From the NCBI RefSeq assembly GCF_022682495.2, contig NC_071389.1, forward strand, positions 107,239,951 through 107,303,950: a DNA stretch of 64,000 nt. The letters are read 5' to 3'. The notes below the pieces were generated by a model that ran no database searches, was not told the origin of the DNA, and saw only the letters and a program-made list of their open reading frames with translations. Positions 1-11,485 of the stretch are shown here, one piece after another; within the stretch, counting starts at the first letter, position 1, and each line of letters opens with the position of its first letter. The DNA is from Desmodus rotundus (taxonomy: Eukaryota > Chordata > Mammalia > Chiroptera > Phyllostomidae). The position numbers and the translations under genes are program-made.

Positions 1-309
1 GACCTTGTGCACCAGGTTAGAGATGATGCTTTATCTTTTAAAAAGCCATTGAAGGATTTTAAGGAGGGAAGTGATAAGAGTTTCATATTTATGTAAACCC
101 ACCGCCATGGTCCTGCAGCCTTGAAGTTCTGGGGTTGATACAGATTTTAAGTACTGTGTGCTGGTCTTATGGCTCTTTAGAATATCCATGTTTACCTTGA
201 GATTTGTGTTTGAGTTTCAGTTGCGTCTTTTTCCTTTCAATCAGTTCCATCTAAGGAGAAATGTTAAAACTGCAGCTTTTTAAAAAATTATTTAAATATT
301 TGTTGATTG
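1..309. other. Unassigned non-coding DNA
   Basis: AT-leaning single-copy-looking sequence. I recognise no repeat, exon or RNA gene in it. Confidence 0.4.
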
Positions 310-860
310 CTTACAATTCAGTCATTAAATATTTGTTGAGCATTTGCTTGGTACTAGAATCTGGAACTATGGACAAGAAAAAGGCATTTCCCTATCCTTG
401 AGATGTTGTCTTTTTCCCCTCCGGAAGAATAGACATGGAAACAGACATTTAAAAGGCAGTGTAGTAAATACTTAATGGAGAAAGGAGCTGGGCCAGGAAG
501 TGGTTGGGAACAGGAAAAATGGCACTTGAGGAAGAGGAAATGTGGAAAGGCAGAGATGTGCAAAAAGGCATGTTGTAGTCTGAACAATAAAGGGCCTTTG
601 TGTGGTGTACTGAGGTTTTGGGCTTTTTCTTGTAGGAAACGGGATAATGGAATTATTTTAAAAAATATGACCTTAAAACTATCCTGGTGACAGCATGAGG
701 GATACACTGGAATTGGGAGAAGCTAGGAGCCAAGATACCGTTCAGAGTGTTGCAATAGTCAACGCCAAAGATGATGAAGGTGTAAATTAAGGTAGCACAG
801 CATATTGGAAAGACTTTCAGAAGCAGTGAGAGCAGGCATGAACCTGAGAAATACTAGAAC
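310..860. repeat. Ancient dispersed repeat, family name not recalled (copy 1)
   Basis: It opens with a MIR/L2-like 'aaatatttgttgagcatttg' segment. It then runs into a purine-rich body with phrases such as 'gtgttgcaatagtc' and 'gatgatgaaggtg'. I see the same kind of sequence near 25.3-26.1, 41.6-42.1, 51.1-51.5 and 55.2-55.5 kb. It is very diverged, so the limits are approximate. Open frames crossing it are chance frames. Confidence 0.4.
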
Positions 861-1261
861 TCAAAAGGCAGCCAGAAGAAGGGTAGCCTGCCATGGGAAT
901 GAAAAAGAAATGGTCAGAGAGACTGGAAAGCAAATCCAAGTGCTCTGTTAGAATCCAAAGGGGAAGAAAGTGCTGAGAGGTTTACAAGTAGTTCAAAAGA
1001 GAGCTTAAAAAGTAGTTTTAAAAAGATCTTGAAGGCTTGAAAATAGGCCTTTGGTGACCAACGTGAAGGCAGTTTTCGTGCAGCAAGGAGGAAATTCACC
1101 TTACTATAAGCAGCACAAACACCCATGTTTTTTTTAAGGGGTTACAGTAGTAACTAATACAAGACAGTGTTTAGTATGCTAAAACATGTTTAAAATTAGA
1201 TTTGATATTAGGATGGTTTGCATAAGTTGTATCTATTATATAGTTTGGAGAATAGAATATT

Positions 1262-1640
1262 ATTAAGAACAGTTAATGTTTTCTATGTGTCGAGCCCTGT
1301 TCTTAGTTCTTTACATACATTGGTACATTGTTGCAATTACTCAATTACAGTTACTCATGAGGTAGGTATTACTATTATCCACATTTTACATATTTTTTAA
1401 AAGATTTTATTTATTAGAGAAAGGGGAAGGGAGAGAGAAACATCAACTTGAGAAACATCCATTGGTTGCTTCTCACAGGCCTCCAACCGGGGACCTGGCC
1501 TGCAACCCAGGCATGTGCCCTGACAGAATCGAACTGGCAATCTTTTAGGCTTGTAGGCTGGCACTCACCCCACTGAGCCACACCAGCCAGGGCTATCCAC
1601 CTTTTGTTTTAAGAAACAGGCCTGTTGTGTGCATTGTAGG
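1262..1640 (-). repeat. MIR SINE, split by a VES insertion
   Basis: Reverse-oriented MIR: 'ctatgtgtcgagccctgttcttag' then 'catgaggtaggtattactattatcc', matching the MIR complement (CTATGTGCCAGGCACTG...GAGGTAGGTACTATTATTATCC). It resumes after the VES with 'ttttgttttaagaaacagg'. Its age agrees with the younger VES lying inside it. Confidence 0.7.
1388..1593 (-). mobile_element. VES SINE (tRNA-derived, bat)
   Basis: Reverse-oriented VES. The A-rich tail appears as 'aaaagattttatttatt' on the left. Then come the GA-rich stretch, the 'caacccaggcatgtgccctgac' core, and the tRNA-like head as 'actgagccacaccagccaggg' on the right. A 12-bp target duplication flanks it: TATCCACATTTT at 1376-1387 and TATCCACCTTTT at 1594-1605, one mismatch. 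Non-autonomous; mobilised by L1 machinery. Confidence 0.92.
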
Positions 1641-4600
1641 GAAAAAAGTACACTTAAAAAAAACCTTTTTGTTGTCTTCCTTGACTCTACTCTTAAGCCT
1701 CTGACACAATTATCTCGGATGCATATAGTTGAACACCGAAGAAACGCCCATCTAGGTGCAGGCTCGTGGTGAAACATGGGTGAGAGCAGGTGAATGGCCA
1801 CAGCCAGGCATAGCTGAGGTTGGTCCTTAGGAAATGTAAAAGCTTGCTGAGCTGAAAAATTCTCGTGGCTTTAGCTGAGGCCTCATCCCTCCAAAAGTGG
1901 AGAAAGGATGGTATAAAGCAGATGCATGCATTTCCAAGAGGCAGTGGTTGAGTGATTATCAAGCAGTAATAGTGGGTAGCAAGAGGCTGTGCTGACATTG
2001 TCTTGCCCTGTGAGTCAGGGAAAGTGGCAGAAAGAATCCACACCACTGCTCAAGCTTTCAAGAAAAGTGGTATTTGAGAGAGCTAGGTTTCAGTTACAGC
2101 TGAGATGTGTAAAGAACTTGTGGCAAAGTAAGAAATGCTGGGAAGGCTCATTGAATTAGACTAAGGAAGTTTACTTGTGTGTCCTAGGGTCACAGTGGCA
2201 GGAGTTTGTGAAGGGAGGACAACTGAGTAGCAGGTTCAGGGGCTGCGCAGATAGAGTAGATAACAGTACGGGAGGAATGCGTGAGTAGAGAAGTGTGGGA
2301 AAGAATGGATGAGTGGATGGCTGTGCCCAAGAGGCAACTATCCACTAATTCAACTAATATGGTTGAAAAGTAGGCTAGAGGTAGATCTGGGCAATCCAAG
2401 GTAACATATTGGGGAAGTTTCAGAAGTATCCTCCTGGGTCTGGATCCCAACCCTAAAGCTCAGCACTGTAAGCCAAGGCCCTAATTCCTTGTCTGGTTCC
2501 AATAATGCCTTTCCTCCATGGCTAGACAACAACTGGCATCCCACTGCAGTCTGTACAATTCTGACACCCACTAACATCAGGGGGGTGTGAGTGTATGTGA
2601 TCAGCCTTCCCTTCCCCCTGCCAGCTACAATTCTGGCCAGGTCTGCATGGTCATTTTCCCTCCCCGTGTGAGGACAGTTCTCAGCCCAGTGGATTCTTTT
2701 GAGCTTTGAAAGCAGGCTGGGAGGATTTGGAGAGGAACTGGTGGTGAGGGTTGATGACAATGGTTGTCCTTCGGAGCTTAGGGCAGGAGAAGCATGACAG
2801 CCCCGTTGTCTGAGAGACGTGAGAGGGAAAACTGAGGTAATTAGTGTAAAGATTTGTAAAACGTATTCTCAAGGTGCCCAGTAATTAGAATGTTGTATGG
2901 CAATATAAGTTTCAGAAATTGTGCTCTCCTGCAAGATTGGGGAAGGGAGTTCATGTGGGGGGCGGTACAAGTCTTAACTAGCAAGAAAGTACCTATGTTT
3001 CAGACAACCTCAAAAGAATCTAAAATTTTTAAATAATACATCCAGCTCTTCTTTAAACAATCTAAATTCTTGTAATGCTGGAAAAGGTTCAGTGTGATTA
3101 ATTTAAGACAAATTATACTTACACATCTGTCTTTGCAAGTCCCATTATAAGTGTTAAGGGATGGAGAAATACTTTACATCAAGTTTATTTGACAGACCCC
3201 TTTCTGTAACCCTAAGAGATGAGTGTTTCGTATTTCTTTTGAAATTCTTTGCTGACTATGATTTCAGATGGAGCAGCTTTTAAAAGAGTGTCCTCTGATT
3301 AAGCAAACCTGGATTTTTAGAGTAACTGGCATGGACTCTTGATCCAGGTGTTCTGTTTTACATCCTCGTTACATCAGACACAGCAAAGGTTAGCATTCGG
3401 TTTCTATGCTTCATTGCCCTACTTCATGTCTGTCTGTTTTTAAAAAGTGGTTTATCTTTTCAGCATAGAGAGTCTTTGTGCCTTGCCTGTGGAAGATACA
3501 GTTTGTGGCTTGCATGCAGTGAATTTTAAAGTACAGCCCTGATTCTTTTACCATAACCTTCATTTGTCAGCCCACATGTGGGAGCATTGAGTCATTTTGA
3601 TGTTAGCTAAAGAAAAATTGTGTTCAGATGGTGTATCTGCCAAAAACACCGTATAGTGCGCAGTATAACATACATGACCACTGATGTCTTCAGTCCCCTT
3701 CTGTCTTCGGGTGCTAGTGTCAGTATCCCCCTCCACTAGCATGAATACGTGAGCGAGGAAGGTTTTTTATTTTGGAAAATTGAAAAATGTATTCCCAGAA
3801 GGCTTGAGGAGAGAAAATTGCCATTATTCCAAGCACACTCAAAACCAGGTTACGTTAATTTTTATTGAGAACCAGAAGGCTGGTTCAGAGTCTGAAAGCT
3901 GTAAAAGACAGCTTCAGTCATCCGATCGTGCAGTCGCTCTGGTGGCGTTTTTGTTCTTCTAGAAGCCATGTGTGCTCTCGTAGAAAATTGGAAAACACCA
4001 AAAGGCGGAGAGAAGGGAATAGAAAGCAGAGATCAGCACTGCGAATCTGTCAGCTCGCAGATGTTCTTTTATGTAATGGAATATATCTGTTTATCTTTTT
4101 TTAAAGAATAGATTGACTACATTTTCTGAGTGAGCTGGGAAGTTGTCTCTTTGTTTTTTTTCATGACCATCATATTGTTTAAAAGAAGATGGCATTCTGA
4201 AGCCTTAGAAAACGTCCGTCACTTCTTCAAGAACGGCGAATTTCACATAGGCTCTTTACTCAACATTTCTCATGCTGTCAATGTGGTTGGATGCCAAATG
4301 GGGTTTTGAATAATTTTCAAAGGTATTGTTTTTTGATAATTTGCCAGGGAAGTCATAACTCTTAAAATGCTCCATAACCCTAAGCATACAATTAGATTTA
4401 TGGGTAGATGCTATGTTCCATGTTTTGGTTTTTCACCATTTTAGTATCTGGGATTGATGCCAAAGGCTATTCAACCCCATTCCATTTAGTAAATTAGAGT
4501 ATATGACTAAAGTTACACAACAGCGTTTAAAGGGGGAGAATTCCTTGGTTGATTATCATTCTAGTAAGGTGTCTTACATGATTGGGAAAGAAAAGTGTTA

Positions 4601-4735
4601 TTTCCAATACACCTCAGTGAAGTAATTACCTGACTGAAAAATCTGTGTGGCAGCTGATGGAATTAATCACCTGATTCCTGAGCCACAAGAAGAGCCCCTT
4701 GTCTCATTCCAAACCGTCTTCCATACTGCTGCCAA
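1641..4735. other. Unassigned non-coding DNA
   Basis: About 3 kb with no repeat I can name confidently and no exon-like reading frame. The longest open frames are 60-136 codons and show no recognisable domain. The part from about 2.9 to 4.7 kb is the cleanest and would be a reasonable place to test for cross-species conservation. I make no functional claim. Confidence 0.35.
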
Positions 4736-4737
4736 AG

Positions 4738-5215
4738 ATGTTTGTCCCTTAAAATTCAAACCTAGTACTTCCACCCTCAAAGCCCTTTGATATCTTCTTG
4801 CTGCCTGCCCTACTGGATTAACTCGTCTCTTTAGAATGGCAAGCAGGTCTTCTGTGATCTGACTGCCAACTTCATTCTTAATTCCTTTACTCTAGGCATG
4901 TTATATTACTTGAAATTACTTGAAAATGTCATTGGCTTCATGTCCCTGTACTTTTATTCCTGTTTTCCCCTCTTCTGGAATGCACTATTGTACCAACTCA
5001 GGTGAAGCGTCGCTTCCTCTCTGACGCCTTTCCTGACTGGTTGCACAGCCCGCTTGCCCGCCGCCCCCTTCCAGGGAGAAAGGCCCTTTATGCCCCACTG
5101 CATACACATACATAACCGTATCAGCACCTGTGACACACTGCTGCAGATCTTGTTTTCATGCGTAAACCCATTCTCCATCTTTTTGGAGATAACTCTTTTC
5201 GTAGCTCTTTCATTA
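4738..5215 (+). repeat. L2 LINE fragment (3' part)
   Basis: Contains the characteristic L2 order: 'cttctggaatgcactattg', then 'caggtgaagcgtcgcttcctct', then 'gacgcctttcctgactgg', and further on a 'cacctgtgacacactgctg' stretch. Each matches the coding-end/3' UTR region of L2 in sense. Heavily diverged, no usable frame. Confidence 0.6.
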
Positions 5216-5219
5216 GGAA

Positions 5220-5940
5220 CGTTGCCATAGCCTTTCAGCTAGCCTGCCTGCCTCCATTCTCAGGCAGCTCCCCGATTCACTCTGCACATCTCGAGGTTGA
5301 GTAGACTCAACAGGCCATGGCTACATGTTCAAAGGTCTGGTGGTAGAGGCTGGGTAAAGTTGGCTCCAGGGCCCAAATAGCACCGGATATAATTTATTTC
5401 CTGTAGGAAATATCAGCATGGCCTGTACCCTAGTCCCCTGCTGAGAGATTCCAGAAAAGGGTGGGAGTAGGGAAGGAGTGCGGAGTTAGGTAGCAAAAAG
5501 CAGGGGCTCTGAGAAGCTAGGTCCAGTCCGGTATGGACAGCCATACAAGTATATGAGTATAAGGTTATATACACGTAGCCACAGTTCAACCACGGCTGCC
5601 ACAACCTGCCTGGGTAAGTGCTCAGGGATGTGTTACCAGGGCTTCCTTGTGGTCCTTGGTCACAGTGGTAATGAAGTTAAAAAAAAAAATCACTGCCCAG
5701 GGACCATAACTACTTCCAGAATCCTTTGAAGGTGAGACAGACATACAGTGTGGGGGGACAAAAAGCAACAGAAGTCAGTTGTGTCAAAACATGTTCCATG
5801 AGAATCTGAAATTTCAAAACAGTATAGTTGTGTATAATTAATTACAGTACAAAATAAGTTCTTTCTTTACCAATATATGTGTGAAAGAATTTTTTGAGAC
5901 ATCCTTTTTTAAAACAAACGTGAGAAGTGATTGAGAATGT
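5220..5940. other. Unassigned non-coding DNA
   Basis: No nameable repeat, exon or RNA gene seen. It includes a short A-run at 5680-5689. Confidence 0.35.
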
Positions 5941-5941
5941 A

Positions 5942-5969
5942 TAATTGTTGACATTTCTGTCAACAATTA
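5942..5969. repeat. Perfect 12-bp inverted repeat
   Basis: Arms TAATTGTTGACA (5942-5953) and TGTCAACAATTA (5958-5969) are exact reverse complements separated by a 4-nt loop. It sits at the edge of an old L1 fragment. No T-run follows, and nothing suggests a regulatory role. Confidence 0.85.
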
Positions 5970-6900
5970 ACATTTGGTTGATCTGATAGGTGAGAAATGA
6001 TAGCTCATTGTTACTTTAGTTTGCATCTTCCTGATTGCTAGTAAGATTAGGCTTTTTTCATATTCATGTACCTTTTAGATTTGCTTTTCTGTAAATGCCT
6101 GTTGACACATTCTTTGCTCATTTTCCTGTGCAGTTTTTCATCTTCCTATAAATTCGATGGCAAACATCATATGCTATAGATGTTAACCTTTGTCTTGCTC
6201 ATTACAAATATTGCCCATAATCTGTTGTAATATTTTTGTTTGTGGTATCTTTTTTTGACCTACATATTTTTAATAAATATCTCTTTTCTTTTACAACTCC
6301 TCAGGTTACTCTTTTGTTGAAAATGTTTTTCCAGCCCCTGGCGTATAAATTTATCCTCTTAAATTTTGTTCTAAAATATTTTTATTGTTTTCTATACATT
6401 TATTTTTAATTCATATGAAATTTATATTTAATAGGGATTAAGATAATCTAATTGTATTTTCCTTTAGATGGCTATTTTAAAATCCCATTTATACTAAGAA
6501 ACATTTTGAGATTCTCCATTATAATGATCTAATTATTTTTCCAAATAACAAAACTATTAAATGTGCGTATATGTGCCAAATACTGTCCTAAGCACTTTAC
6601 ATATTTTAGCTCATTTAACCTTGGCAGCAACATTGTAGGTCAATTCTGTTATTTCACATGAACATTAAAATGCTTTTATCAAGTTAAAAAGAAACCATTG
6701 GGATTATGATTCGAATTACATTAAATTTATACATTGATTTTGGGAGAATAAACATGTTTTATATCCCTCAATAACATTTTATAATTTTCTTCATATGCCT
6801 TAAAGCTGTCTTACCAAATTTAACCTTAAGTATTTTGTATGCTATACTTATAGTATACTTTTATCACTGATCCAAGTGGGATACACATGTTTCCATTTTC
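5970..6900 (-). mobile_element. Ancient L1 fragment (L1M-type), interrupted by a MIR-like piece
   Basis: The reverse complement of the L1 ORF2 end is recognisable: 'gataggtgagaaatgatagctcattg', 'tttgcatcttcctgattgctag', then 'gctcattttcctgtgcagttttt' and 'ttgcccataatctgttgtaatattt'. It resumes beyond the MIR with 'gaattacattaaatttatacattg' and 'gggagaataaacatg'. Frames are destroyed. Old, inactive copy. Confidence 0.7.
6558..6665 (-). repeat. MIR SINE fragment
   Basis: Contains 'atgtgccaaatactgtcctaag', 'cactttacatattttagctcattta' and 'ttggcagcaacattgtagg', matching the reverse complement of the MIR core and 3' part. It lies inside the ancient L1, which places that L1 among very old copies. 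Confidence 0.6.
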
Positions 6901-6973
6901 ATCCGGCTATTCCTATAAGCATTCTTCCTGATGCCTTCAAGGTGGTATATGCACATTAACCCTAGAGTAAGTA

Positions 6974-7450
6974 ATGCTGAGGTGGCACCCTGAAATTCTC
7001 AGTGTTGTACCACTTCCTGCTCCTACTACATATGCATCACCAGCTGGCAGCAGCTTTGCTTCACATCTTCACTCTGGGGCCCAGGCTAACAGAGTCACCG
7101 CAATCAGGCACATTGCAGCCCTGAGTAGAGGAAAAGGAAACGAGGTGCAGCATCTTGTGGTTCGTAAAGCTTTTACAAAGAAATGTCCCATATTACGCGC
7201 CTCCCTCTCACATTTTGTTAGCCAAAGCAAGACACATGTCCCTATCTGGTCCTGGAGTGTCAGGGATGCATTTCCTCCCACAGGAAAAGCCCTTCGTGTC
7301 ACCACGCCAAGCCTGGCATCTATGAGGTGGAGATGAGTAATATTCCAACAAGAAGGACAGCAGATATTTTGATCAGTAATACAGTCTTGCAGTGTTTTGT
7401 TTTTAAGCTGGCAAGATTGAGAAACCCTGGAAAATGATGCATGTATGATA
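6974..7450. repeat. Probable ancient LTR-type repeat fragment
   Basis: Contains 'cctccctctcacattttgttagccaaagcaagacacatg', similar to a MaLR/old-repeat phrase '...cacattccattggccaaagcaagtcacatg'. The 120- and 128-codon open frames here have no recognisable domain and are on opposite strands of the same repeat, so I do not call a gene. Confidence 0.4.
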
Positions 7451-7826
7451 CACATTTATCACTTTAATAATACCCGGTTCCTCTCTACTTCCAAGGATGC
7501 AAGAAGATTATACTTTCTTGTCTCTTAAAATTAGACATGTGAATAATCCTGGCCAGTGAAAATGTGAGTGGAAGTGATGTATTTCATCCCTGCATGGAAG
7601 CATTGAAGAGCTGGAACATGATTCTCTGTGACATATTCCCTGCAGCAGTGATTATGGAAGTACGTGTTGATGTGGAAGTACCCAAAGGCCAAAGTCGCTA
7701 GAATGATGAGCCATTGTATAGAAGACAGTCGTCCTGGTTGCTCCCCAGGCAAAGAGTCATTGTTTTAAGTCACTGAGATTTAAGGTTGTTGTTTAATTAC
7801 TGTAGCATAAACTAGCCTATCCTAAT
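7451..7826 (+). mobile_element. MaLR-like LTR fragment
   Basis: The 3' end reads 'ttgttttaagtcactgagattt', then 'gttgtttaattactgtagcataaactagcc' and 'tatcctaatgaatgcagca', close to the ends of old mammalian LTRs of the MaLR/ERVL group. Upstream 'tggccagtgaaaatgtgagtgg' fits the same type. No coding capacity. Confidence 0.5.
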
Positions 7827-7860
7827 GAATGCAGCACACATATTTAAAAATGTGTGTGTG

Positions 7861-8640
7861 GCCCTGACCAGTGTGGCTCAGTTGGTTGGGTGTTGTCCTG
7901 CAAAGTGAAAGGTCACCAGTTCAGTTCCCAATCAGGGCACATACCTGAGTTGAGGGTTCAGTGACGCAGATCTCAGCCAGCAAGATCTGTTGTTGAGGTT
8001 GCAGTATTCAAACACACATACACACGGACTACAGAAATCCTGTGGAGGAAAAGGGGCTGCGTGGCTGCTCTCCAAGTTAAAGAGAGGGTCTATAATCCCC
8101 TCCTGGACAGGCTTTTATTGTTTTTCTGGGCACATTACATTGAGGGCAATCCTCATTTACTATGCACAGGTTCACCACAGGTGATTACCTTTTAAGGAGG
8201 ACAGAGGACAAAGGACAGGACACTGCTAATTACTTCAAAGAGAATGATGTTACAGCTCAAAGGGGAAGCTGCTCACACTCCATACTTGGGTGGTTTAGCA
8301 CAGACTTTAGGACGATGAAGATAAGATACTCAGTAAACATTTGCTGCCTCAATTCAGGGTGAGGGAGTTTTAGCAAGAGCAAGTCTCATAGCAGTCTAGT
8401 TACAACGCAGGCCTGATTTCCCACTGGAGAACCTATCCAGGGACGTGGGTCCTGCCTGCCAACCTCGCTCCCCACTGGCTTTTCCGAGTGGAGGCTGAGC
8501 CACATTTTCCATGCTTGGAACGGTTCCCCACAGTTCAGTCCCCCATCAGGGCACGTACCAGAGGCAACTGATCAATGTGTCCCTCTCTCCCTCCCTTCCC
8601 CTCTCTCTAGAATAAAATGAAATCTTTTAAAAAATAAAAA
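7861..8640 (+). mobile_element. VES SINE split by a solo LTR
   Basis: Left part 7861-7961 starts GCCCTGACCAGTGTGGCTCA (tRNA-like head) and runs to 'tgagggttcag'. Right part 8533-8640 picks up with 'tcccccatcagggcacgtacc', the CT-rich block and an 'aaaatgaaatctttt' tail. Removing 7962-8538 restores an uninterrupted VES. The following (TA)n tract at 8641-8672 is probably the expanded SINE tail. I could not define a target duplication for the SINE itself. Confidence 0.9.
7962..8532 (-). mobile_element. Solo endogenous-retrovirus LTR
   Basis: A 571-bp non-coding segment with 5'-TG...CA-3' ends (TGACGCAGATCT...GGTTCCCCACA on the plus strand). It is bracketed by an exact 6-bp duplication, GTTCAG at 7956-7961 and 8533-8538. 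On the minus strand it carries a polyadenylation signal, CAATAAAAGC, as the complement of 8111-8120, which sets its orientation. TTAAAAGG (about 8190) is a possible TATA-like box upstream. Length, ends and 6-bp duplication fit an ERV LTR, with the 6 bp favouring class II. No internal retroviral sequence is present, so this is a recombined solo LTR. Confidence 0.87.
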
Positions 8641-8682
8641 AATATATATATATCTATATATGTATGTATATGTATATACAAG
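8641..8682. repeat. (TA)n/(TATG)n simple repeat
   Basis: Alternating 'atatatatatatctatatatgtatgtatatgtatata'. It directly follows the A-rich tail of the VES and probably grew from it. Confidence 0.85.
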
Positions 8683-8684
8683 GG

Positions 8685-9430
8685 TCTGGCCGAAGTAACG
8701 CCTGCTTGATTGTGGTTGGTAGGGCAATAATATGAGTGTGATAATTTATAGTTTTCATTTGAACATTTCACCTAAAATGTCATATGGTGTGCTTGAGTGT
8801 GATACTGTTATGTTACAGAATTACATGCTTATGATTTTGTAATCAAAAAGGGGCACTATTTGTGCCGGACCCTGCATGCACATCCACACGGACATGCAGG
8901 GCAAAGTCCTGACTCGGAGTGCGTGGTATCTTTCTCGCATAGATCCCATTCGTAATGCATCCTTTACAATTGCTAGTTTGGGTTTCTCTACCGTGGATCA
9001 AAAACTGAAAAATACTCGTAGAAAAATATAAATACAGAATCTTACAGCTCCCACCTCATCTTTTATAATTGCCACACCCAAACCAACAGCATTTTGTGTA
9101 ATTTGCCTTTATTGAACATAAAGAAGATGACTTAGTAGTCATCAAAACAATTCTTTTTACATTATTGTTTATTGGTTTGGTAATATTTATTTGAATTACT
9201 TGGTTATAATAACAATGTAACTCATAAAAATGTGTAGGAGCAAGCACTTGATACTAGTAAACATAAGAACTCAACCAGTGAAAGTGGAATATGTGGTTAT
9301 CACGAAAAGTAAGAGCATTTATCTTGCCATAAAAGTAATAGTCTGTAGATTTTACAGATATAATCGAGAGCTTGTATTAATCCCCAAAGTCATTTAGATG
9401 AAAGTGAATTAAGAGAGCTTCTACATGGAG
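8685..9430. other. Unassigned non-coding DNA
   Basis: AT-rich, no repeat I can name with confidence and no exon-like frame. Confidence 0.35.
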
Positions 9431-9437
9431 AACGGTG

Positions 9438-9474
9438 TGCACGTACATGTACGTGTGTGTGCGTGTGTGTGTGC
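9438..9474. repeat. (TG)n-type simple repeat
   Basis: Imperfect 'gtgtgcacgtacatgtacgtgtgtgtgcgtgtgtgtgtgc' dinucleotide tract, with interruptions that should make it fairly stable. Confidence 0.75.
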
Positions 9475-9489
9475 TACAGTGTGTCCAGC

Positions 9490-10078
9490 CACTCTCCTCA
9501 ATTATTCATTCTACGAGGCTCTTTTTAAAAGCATATCTTTGCGTTTTTAAATGTGTAATTATATTATCGGCAAAAAGATAATCCCTTCTTTCCCAAATTT
9601 ATATATTTTTCTTACTGTATTTGCTACATCCTCCAAATTAATGTTAAATAAACAATGGTGATAGTGGATATCCCTGTGTTTTTCTTGATTTTATTCAGAA
9701 TTTTCAAATGCCTTTTCATCATCTATTTATATAATCACTATTTTCTCCATTAATTTGCTGGTGTAATGGATATATATTGACAGATTTTCAGTAATGAACC
9801 AGCCCTGTATTCCTGAAATAAATCTACTTGGTTATAATAACTTTTATTAAACTAAAATACTCTTATTTCCTAAATTTGTATTCAGAATTTTTGCACTAAT
9901 AATCACAAGTGAGGTTATTTTATATTTAATTGTACTGTTTTTTAAAATCAGATATTCAGATTAAGATTTTGCTGGCTTTATAAAATTAAATGTGTAGCTT
10001 TCAGGTTTTATTTTTACTGTGGTTTGCAATAATTTTTAAAACATTGAACCATCTGATTTTGACGTATAAAAAAGAATT
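9490..10078 (-). mobile_element. Ancient L1 fragment, ORF2 reverse-transcriptase region
   Basis: The complement of ORF2 is recognisable from phrases such as 'caatggtgatagtggatatccctgtg', 'aatgaaccagccctgtattcctg', 'aatctacttggttataataa' and 'ttttgctggctttataaaatta'. These match the reverse strand of the RT domain region of mammalian L1. Riddled with stops and indels. It ends where a second L1 3' end begins. Confidence 0.75.
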
Positions 10079-11273
10079 TTAAACCATCCTCTTGCTTTTA
10101 TTTATAGTTGTACTCAATTTTGTTGTAACTTAAATATGTATTATTTAGTTTTGCCTGTTTAACCTTTATAAAAATAAAATCACAAGGTATATTCATCCAT
10201 AACTTCCAATTTTACCCCACAGTGTTTTTGCAGTTCACCATGACTATATATAGTTGATTCACTTTTGCTATTGTATAGTATTCTATTGTATAAACACACC
10301 ATCATTTAAAAAAATCCATTCTACTGGGTTTTGGATTGTTTCCAGTTTTTGATAATATAAGTATTTTTTGTACATCTGCTGGTGCAAGAGTTTCTCTGCC
10401 AAGAGTGGAATTGTTGCATTTACAGCTACTAGTAATATCCAAATGTTAACCAAGCCTTGCAGAGCAGTTTACACTTCAACTAGTAGCCTTCCCATTTCTC
10501 CACATACGCATTGACACTTGGTCTTCATCAACTTGTACATTTTTCTCATTCTGTTGGGTACAAAATTGTATTTCATTGTGGTTTTAAGTTTTACTTTCAT
10601 ATCCACTATTGAAATTAAGTATATTTTCGTATTAATGGCCAATGCATGTTTTCTCGGGTGTGAAATGGCAGTCCATATCATCTGCTCATTTGACTATTAG
10701 TTTGTCTTTTTTATTACTCTGTAGGCAAACCATAGGTTTTGGATAAAGAAACATTCTTAAATTTAATGTAATCAGGTGTATCAATATTTTTCTTCAGAAA
10801 TTTTCAAATATTTTACATTTATGTTCCTAACGTAACTGTAGTTATATACACACACACAAGTATGCACACACATATTAGGTGAGGTAAGGATCCAGTTCTT
10901 TTATTTTCCTCATATTGGGATTAAAATTGTTAATTTAGATCCCAGCTCTTTTTATATTGAGAAATTCATCATTTCCCCCACTTGTCTGCAATGCCAGCTT
11001 TGCCAGATGTCTGGTCCTGGGCTCTCTGTTCCATTTGGTCAATTTGTTTATCTTGTAAATTCTGTATTGACTTAAGTGTAGCTCTATAATATCTTCTAAT
11101 ATCTGATAGGACAAGACCTCCTACTTCCTTTAGAAGTACCTTAACTATCTTTGGCATTTTGTTCTTTCCTATAAATTTGAGTTAGTTAAGGTTATTCGGA
11201 CTTCTATTGAATTTATAAAGTTTGAGGAAAATTGACAACTTTAAGATGGAACTTCCCCATTCAAATAGTATAT

Positions 11274-11485
11274 ATATATTTAAGATTTTATTTATTTTTA
11301 TAGACAGGGGAAGGGAGGGAGAAAGAGAGGGAGAGAAACATTAATATGTAGTTGCCTCTCACTCGCCCCCTACTAAGGACCTGACCCACAACCCATGCAT
11401 TTGCCCTGACTGGGAATCAAGCCGGTGACGCTTTGGTTCTCAGGCCCACTCACACTCAATCCACTGATCTACAACAGCCAGGGCC
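11274..11485 (-). mobile_element. VES SINE
   Basis: Reverse-oriented VES with T-rich left end ('taagattttatttatttt'), GA-rich block, 'tgccctgactgggaatcaagcc' core, and head complement ending 'acaacagccagggc'. Target duplication CAAATAGTATAT (11262-11273) and CAAATGGTATAT (11486-11497), one mismatch. Inserted into the ancient L1. Confidence 0.92.

Noticed and set aside
6974..7455. Opposed 120- and 128-codon frames
   Set aside because: Both lie on the same LTR-like repeat on opposite strands, with no domain on either.
7861..7945. tRNA gene
   Set aside because: The A-box and B-box-like sequence belongs to the tRNA-derived head of a VES SINE, and the same head recurs in the eight other copies.
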